This document shows positions 60,501 through 64,000 of a DNA stretch of 64,000 bases, piece after piece (within the stretch, counting starts at the first letter, position 1; each line of letters starts with the position of its first letter). Where the stretch lies: contig NZ_JAAKGT010000007.1 in assembly GCF_011043625.1 (NCBI RefSeq), forward strand, positions 1-64,000. The letters are read 5' to 3'. Made by a program: the position numbers and the translations under genes. Origin of the DNA: Caulobacter sp. 602-2 (GTDB lineage Bacteria; Pseudomonadota; Alphaproteobacteria; Caulobacterales; Caulobacteraceae). The notes under the pieces were generated by a model. It saw nothing but the letters and a program-made list of their open reading frames with translations. It made no database searches and was not told where the DNA came from.

Positions 60501-61544
60501 TTGACGGCAAGACGGCCCACCATCGACGACGTGGCGCGCCTTTCGGGCGTCGCGCGGACGACGGTTTCGCGGGTGCTCAACGACGGCCCCAACGTTCGCG
60601 ACGAAGTGCGGGCCCGGGTGATGGAGGCCGTCAAGGCGCTGGACTACAAGGTCAATCCGCAGGCCCGCTCGCTGGCGGGCGGCGGCAGCCGGCTGCTGGG
60701 CCTGGTGTTCGCCTCCGACCTCGAGAGCGAGCCGAACTCGTTCTATCACTCGGCCCTGGAGCTGGGCGCGCTGCGCGGTTGCCTGGAGCTGGGCTACCAG
60801 CTGGTCACGCGCCATATCCCGCTGCAGAGCGCCGACCGCCAGCAGCAGGTCTACGACCTGATCGCGATCCAGCGCTGCGAGGGCCTGATCTTCACGCCGC
60901 CCTATTCGGACGACGCGCCGCTGATCGCCGAGGTGCTGCGGCGCGGCTGCAAGGTGGTGTCGATCTCGCCGGGCGGGGCGGGCAGGGGCCTCGCCGACGG
61001 GGTGGGCATGGACGACGAGGCCGGCGGCTACGACATCGCCCGCCGCCTGATCGAACTGGGCCATCGCCGATTCGCCTTCATGGGCGGCATCGAGGGCCAC
61101 CTTTCGGCCGATCGGCGCCTGGACGGCCTGATGCGCGCGCTCCAGGAGGCGGGTCTCGGGCAGGCCGACCTGATCCAGGTGCGCGGCGACTTCACCTTCC
61201 GTTCGGGGGTCGAGCTGACGCCGCGCCTGCTGGATGACCCGCTGCATCCGACGGCCCTGGTCTGCGCCAACGACGACATGGCCGCCGGAGCGCTGTCGGT
61301 GGTTCACGGACGCGGCGTGAAAGTGCCGCAAGACCTTTCCGTGACAGGCTTCGACGACACCCCGGTGTCGGCCATCGTCTGGCCGCCGCTGACCACCGTG
61401 CACCAGCCGCTGAAGGACATGGGCCGCCGCGCCGTGGCGCTGCTGGCCAGCCGCCTGACCGGCGGCCGATCCGAGGCCGAACCCGAGTTCGACTGCCTCG
61501 ACCACGCGGTGGTCGAGCGGGGCACCGCAGCCTCCGCGCCCTGA
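60501..61544 (+). CDS. LacI-family regulator of the sugar uptake locus
   Basis: A 347-residue LacI regulator with the N-terminal DNA-binding TIDDVARLSGVARTTVSRVLNDG and hinge, then a periplasmic-binding-like sugar domain (GLVFASDLESEPNSF, GYDIARRLIELGHRRFAFMGG, CANDDMAAGAL, VTGFDDTPVSAIVWPPLTTV). The start is TTG at 60501, a few nt after GGAGAG. The operator at 61590, just after the gene, and the receptor beyond it are the likely targets. Confidence 0.9.
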   Translation: MTARRPTIDDVARLSGVARTTVSRVLNDGPNVRDEVRARVMEAVKALDYKVNPQARSLAGGGSRLLGLVFASDLESEPNSFYHSALELGALRGCLELGYQLVTRHIPLQSADRQQQVYDLIAIQRCEGLIFTPPYSDDAPLIAEVLRRGCKVVSISPGGAGRGLADGVGMDDEAGGYDIARRLIELGHRRFAFMGGIEGHLSADRRLDGLMRALQEAGLGQADLIQVRGDFTFRSGVELTPRLLDDPLHPTALVCANDDMAAGALSVVHGRGVKVPQDLSVTGFDDTPVSAIVWPPLTTVHQPLKDMGRRAVALLASRLTGGRSEAEPEFDCLDHAVVERGTAASAP

Positions 61545-61589
61545 TCGAACGTCGATCCCCTTGACAAGGCCGACGCGTTGCGGCCTTTG

Positions 61590-61605
61590 TTGGAAGCGCT
61601 TCCAA
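61590..61605. promoter_or_regulatory. LacI-type operator before the TonB receptor gene
   Basis: TTGGAAGCGCTTCCAA is a perfect 16-bp palindrome with the central GCGC-type core typical of LacI/GalR operators. A TTGACA -35-like box is at 61561-61566, placing the palindrome near the probable -10 and start site, a repressing position. Confidence 0.8.
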
Positions 61606-61691
61606 TTCACGAAAGCGCGGCTTTTCGACGCCGAATCCGCAAGAGACGGGGCGAGGAGGGCCAGGGAAGAGACGCAGGAGGGGAGAGTACC

Positions 61692-64000
61692 TTGATCCAT
61701 CACGCCCATACGAGCGCGCCCGTTCGCGCCGGCGCCCGGCGCTTCAAGCGCCTGGCCTACGCCTCGGCCGGGGCCCTGTCGCTGCTGGCCGGCGCCGCCC
61801 ACGCCCAGGACGCCGCCCCCGCCAAGGAAGACACCGCCGTCGACGAGGTGGTGGTCACGGGCTATCGCCGCAGCCTGGAGAAGTCGGCCGAGATCAAGCG
61901 CCGCGAGGTCGGCGTCGTCGAAGCCGTTTCGGCCGAGGACATCGGCAAGCTGCCCGACGTGTCGATCGCCGAGTCCCTGGCGCGCCTGCCGGGCCTGACG
62001 GGCCAGCGCGTCAACGGCCGGGTGCAGGTGATCTCGATCCGCGGCCTGTCGCCCGACTTCTCGACCACGCTGCTGAACGGCCGCCAGCAGGTCAGCGCCG
62101 GCGACAACCGCGCCGCCGAGTTCGACCAGTATCCGTCCGAGCTGCTCAACAGCGTCGTCGTCTACAAGACCTCGAACGCCGCCCTGATCGGCCAGGGCCT
62201 GTCGGGCACGGTCGACATGCGCACCGTCCGCCCGCTGGACCAGAAGGGCCGGGTGATGACGCTGAACGCCCGCCGCGAAGTCAGCGATCTGGACAAGGCC
62301 AATCCCGACGGCTCGAAGAGCGGCTATCGTTTCAGCGCCTCCTACATCGACCAGTTCGCCGACGGCACGATCGGCGTCGCGCTGGGCTACGCCCACCTCG
62401 ACAGCCCGACCCAGATCCAGCAGTACAAGGCCTGGTACTGGGAGCAGCCGGCCCAGTTCACCGGCGCCAACGCCGGCGCCTACAGCCTGGGCGGCCAGGA
62501 GATCTTCGCCACCAACCGCGACCAGGTGCGCGACGGCTTCATGGGCGTGCTGGAATGGCGGCCCAACGACAAGCTGCACTCGACGCTGGACCTGTTCTAC
62601 TCGACCTTCGACCAGAAGGAGGTCCGCCGCGGCATGCAGTGGTTCTCCAGCCCCAGCACGCCCGACGCCACGGTGTTCCTGAACCCCGGCTTCACCAAGG
62701 TCGGCAACTCGCTGATCAACACCTCGGGCACGGCGACCAACGTCACCCCGATCGTCCGCAACGACCGCAACACCCGCAAGGACGAGCAGTTCGCCCTGGG
62801 CTGGAACACCTCGTACGTCTCGGGCGCGACCACCTACACGGCCGACATCGGCTACTCGAAGGTCGAGCGTCGCGAGCAGATCCTCGAGACCTACGCCGGC
62901 TACGGCCCGATCCGCACCTTCGACAACATCGCCTACGACCTGAACTTCAACGGCGTGGGCAAGTACACGACGGGCCTGGACTACGCCGACGCGACCCACA
63001 TGCAGCTGGGCGATCCGGCGGCCTGGGGCGGCTGGGGCCATGACGGCGCCATCCGCTTCCCCGAGGTCGAGGACCGGATGTTCACCGGCGACTTCCGCAT
63101 CGACCACGACGTCTCCGAGACCCGTCTCGGCGGCTTCCTGAGCAGCGTGCAGGCCGGCATCAACTACGCCGACCGCAAGAAGGACAAGACGGTCTCGGAC
63201 AACGACCTGTTCCTGAAGAACGGCCGCGCCCCGACCACCGTGGCCTCGCAATACCTGCTGGAGCCGGCCTCGCTGGCGTTCGCGGGCGTCGACCAGGTGC
63301 TGGCCATCAATCTGCAGAAGGCCCTGCCGGTCTATTACAACATCGTCCCGATCGGGAACGCCGACGACTACAACAAGGACTGGAAGATCCAGGAGCGCCT
63401 GACCACGGCCTACCTGATGGCCAAGATCGACACCCATGTCGGCGCGCTGCCGATCAAGGGCGACATCGGCCTGCAGTACATCTCCACCAAGCAGGAATCG
63501 ACGGGCTACACCGTCAGCGGCGGCACGGCCCAGGCGCCGAGCCTGACCAGCGTCGAGGACACCTACGACGAACTGCTGCCGAGCCTGAACCTGACGGCCG
63601 AGCCGGTCGAGAACCTCTATGTCCGCTTCGGGGTGGCCAAGACCTCGGCCCGTCCGCGCCTGGACGACATGCGCGCCAGCATCACCGCCGGCGTCGACGC
63701 CCTGACCTTCCGCTGGAGCGGCTCGGGCGGCAATCCGTACCTGAAGCCGTGGAAGGCGACCGCCTTCGACCTCTCGGTCGAGAAGTACTTCGCGCCGGGG
63801 ACCTACATCGCCGTCGCCGGCTACTACAAGGACCTGGAGACCTACATCTACAACAAGTCGGTCGACTACGACTTCTCCAACGTGCCCAACACCGGCACGG
63901 TCCAGCCGATCAGCAACATCGGCCTGCTGACCCGCCCCGAGAACGGCGAGGGCGGCAAGCTCTACGGCTACGAGATCTCGGGCGCGGTCGACTTCGGGCT
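61692..64000 (+). CDS. TonB-dependent receptor, sugar type (3' end outside the window)
   Basis: At least 769 codons with no stop, cut by the end of the window. The signal peptide ends near AAHAQ (about residue 39). A TonB-box-like DEVVVTGYRRSLEKSAEIK, a plug with LPDVSIAESLARLPGLTGQRV and VQVISIRGLSPDFSTTLLNGRQQ, and long barrel strands follow, matching the Caulobacter-type receptor family TIGR01782. The start is TTG behind GGGGAGAG. The LacI operator at 61590 lies 86 bp upstream, so it is probably induced by an oligosaccharide. Confidence 0.88.
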   Translation, partial: MIHHAHTSAPVRAGARRFKRLAYASAGALSLLAGAAHAQDAAPAKEDTAVDEVVVTGYRRSLEKSAEIKRREVGVVEAVSAEDIGKLPDVSIAESLARLPGLTGQRVNGRVQVISIRGLSPDFSTTLLNGRQQVSAGDNRAAEFDQYPSELLNSVVVYKTSNAALIGQGLSGTVDMRTVRPLDQKGRVMTLNARREVSDLDKANPDGSKSGYRFSASYIDQFADGTIGVALGYAHLDSPTQIQQYKAWYWEQPAQFTGANAGAYSLGGQEIFATNRDQVRDGFMGVLEWRPNDKLHSTLDLFYSTFDQKEVRRGMQWFSSPSTPDATVFLNPGFTKVGNSLINTSGTATNVTPIVRNDRNTRKDEQFALGWNTSYVSGATTYTADIGYSKVERREQILETYAGYGPIRTFDNIAYDLNFNGVGKYTTGLDYADATHMQLGDPAAWGGWGHDGAIRFPEVEDRMFTGDFRIDHDVSETRLGGFLSSVQAGINYADRKKDKTVSDNDLFLKNGRAPTTVASQYLLEPASLAFAGVDQVLAINLQKALPVYYNIVPIGNADDYNKDWKIQERLTTAYLMAKIDTHVGALPIKGDIGLQYISTKQESTGYTVSGGTAQAPSLTSVEDTYDELLPSLNLTAEPVENLYVRFGVAKTSARPRLDDMRASITAGVDALTFRWSGSGGNPYLKPWKATAFDLSVEKYFAPGTYIAVAGYYKDLETYIYNKSVDYDFSNVPNTGTVQPISNIGLLTRPENGEGGKLYGYEISGAVDFG

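Noticed and set aside
60498-63437. Very long antisense reading frame opposite the LacI and TonB receptor genes
   Set aside because: It mirrors two well-supported genes in a GC-rich genome where antisense frames stay open by codon bias. Its translation is Arg/Ala/His-rich without motifs.
1-64000. CRISPR arrays, tRNA or rRNA genes, insertion sequences
   Set aside because: I looked for regularly spaced repeats, cloverleaf patterns and transposase motifs and saw none; very degenerate copies could be missed by eye.

Overview
The window looks like chromosomal DNA from Caulobacter or a very close relative. It is GC-rich and densely packed. It carries a recognisable mipZ division regulator next to panC and a ClpS/ClpA pair very close to the Caulobacter proteins. 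TTG and GTG starts are common, and there are two TonB-dependent receptors tied to sugar genes. No tRNA, rRNA, CRISPR array, transposase or phage integrase was seen.

Layout. (1) 0.1-18 kb is an L-fucose and probably sulfated-fucan utilisation island. It holds a FucP permease, a zinc dehydrogenase, a lactonase, an IclR regulator, two secreted glycosidases (one GH95 fucosidase), a mutarotase, a keto-deoxy-fuconate dehydrogenase, a split UxaA-type dehydratase, an aldo-keto reductase and a TonB receptor. A sulfatase with its own formylglycine-generating enzyme and a GH43 protein follow. (2) 18-38 kb is mostly housekeeping: a biotin-dependent carboxylase subunit, a cation/proton antiporter, panC, mipZ, a J-domain protein, a D,D-carboxypeptidase with SPOR domain, a phasin, RidA, a phosphodiesterase, a HIT protein, clpS-clpA, two RNA methyltransferases, a membrane glycosyltransferase and a TetR regulator. 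Several intergenic gaps hold palindromic repeats. (3) 38.6-44.6 kb holds two paralogous outer-membrane porins and a nitrate-type ABC transporter. The second porin gene is preceded by an RNA leader that resembles an ANTAR (NasT/NasR) attenuator. (4) 44.6-49.9 kb is a trans-4-hydroxy-L-proline catabolic locus with a GntR regulator and a prolidase-like peptidase around one palindromic operator. (5) 49.9-59.0 kb is a ten-gene, translationally coupled minus-strand operon of unrecognised proteins. At least five share one new sequence signature, and some carry OmpA-like or PASTA-like domains but no export signal. This is the best candidate for an undescribed system. (6) 59.2-64 kb holds an MFS sugar transporter, a LacI regulator and a TonB receptor that runs off the window, with a perfect 16-bp LacI-type operator before the receptor.

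How the parts fit. In the fucose island, polymer would be desulfated and cleaved outside the cytoplasm, imported through the TonB receptor and FucP, then oxidised: fucose to fuconolactone to fuconate to 2-keto-3-deoxyfuconate to a diketo acid. The last cleavage enzyme is not in the window. In the hydroxyproline locus the peptidase could release (hydroxy)proline, and the epimerase, oxidase and deaminase would take it towards 2-oxoglutarate semialdehyde. All functional statements rest on motif and context reading; no database search was run.
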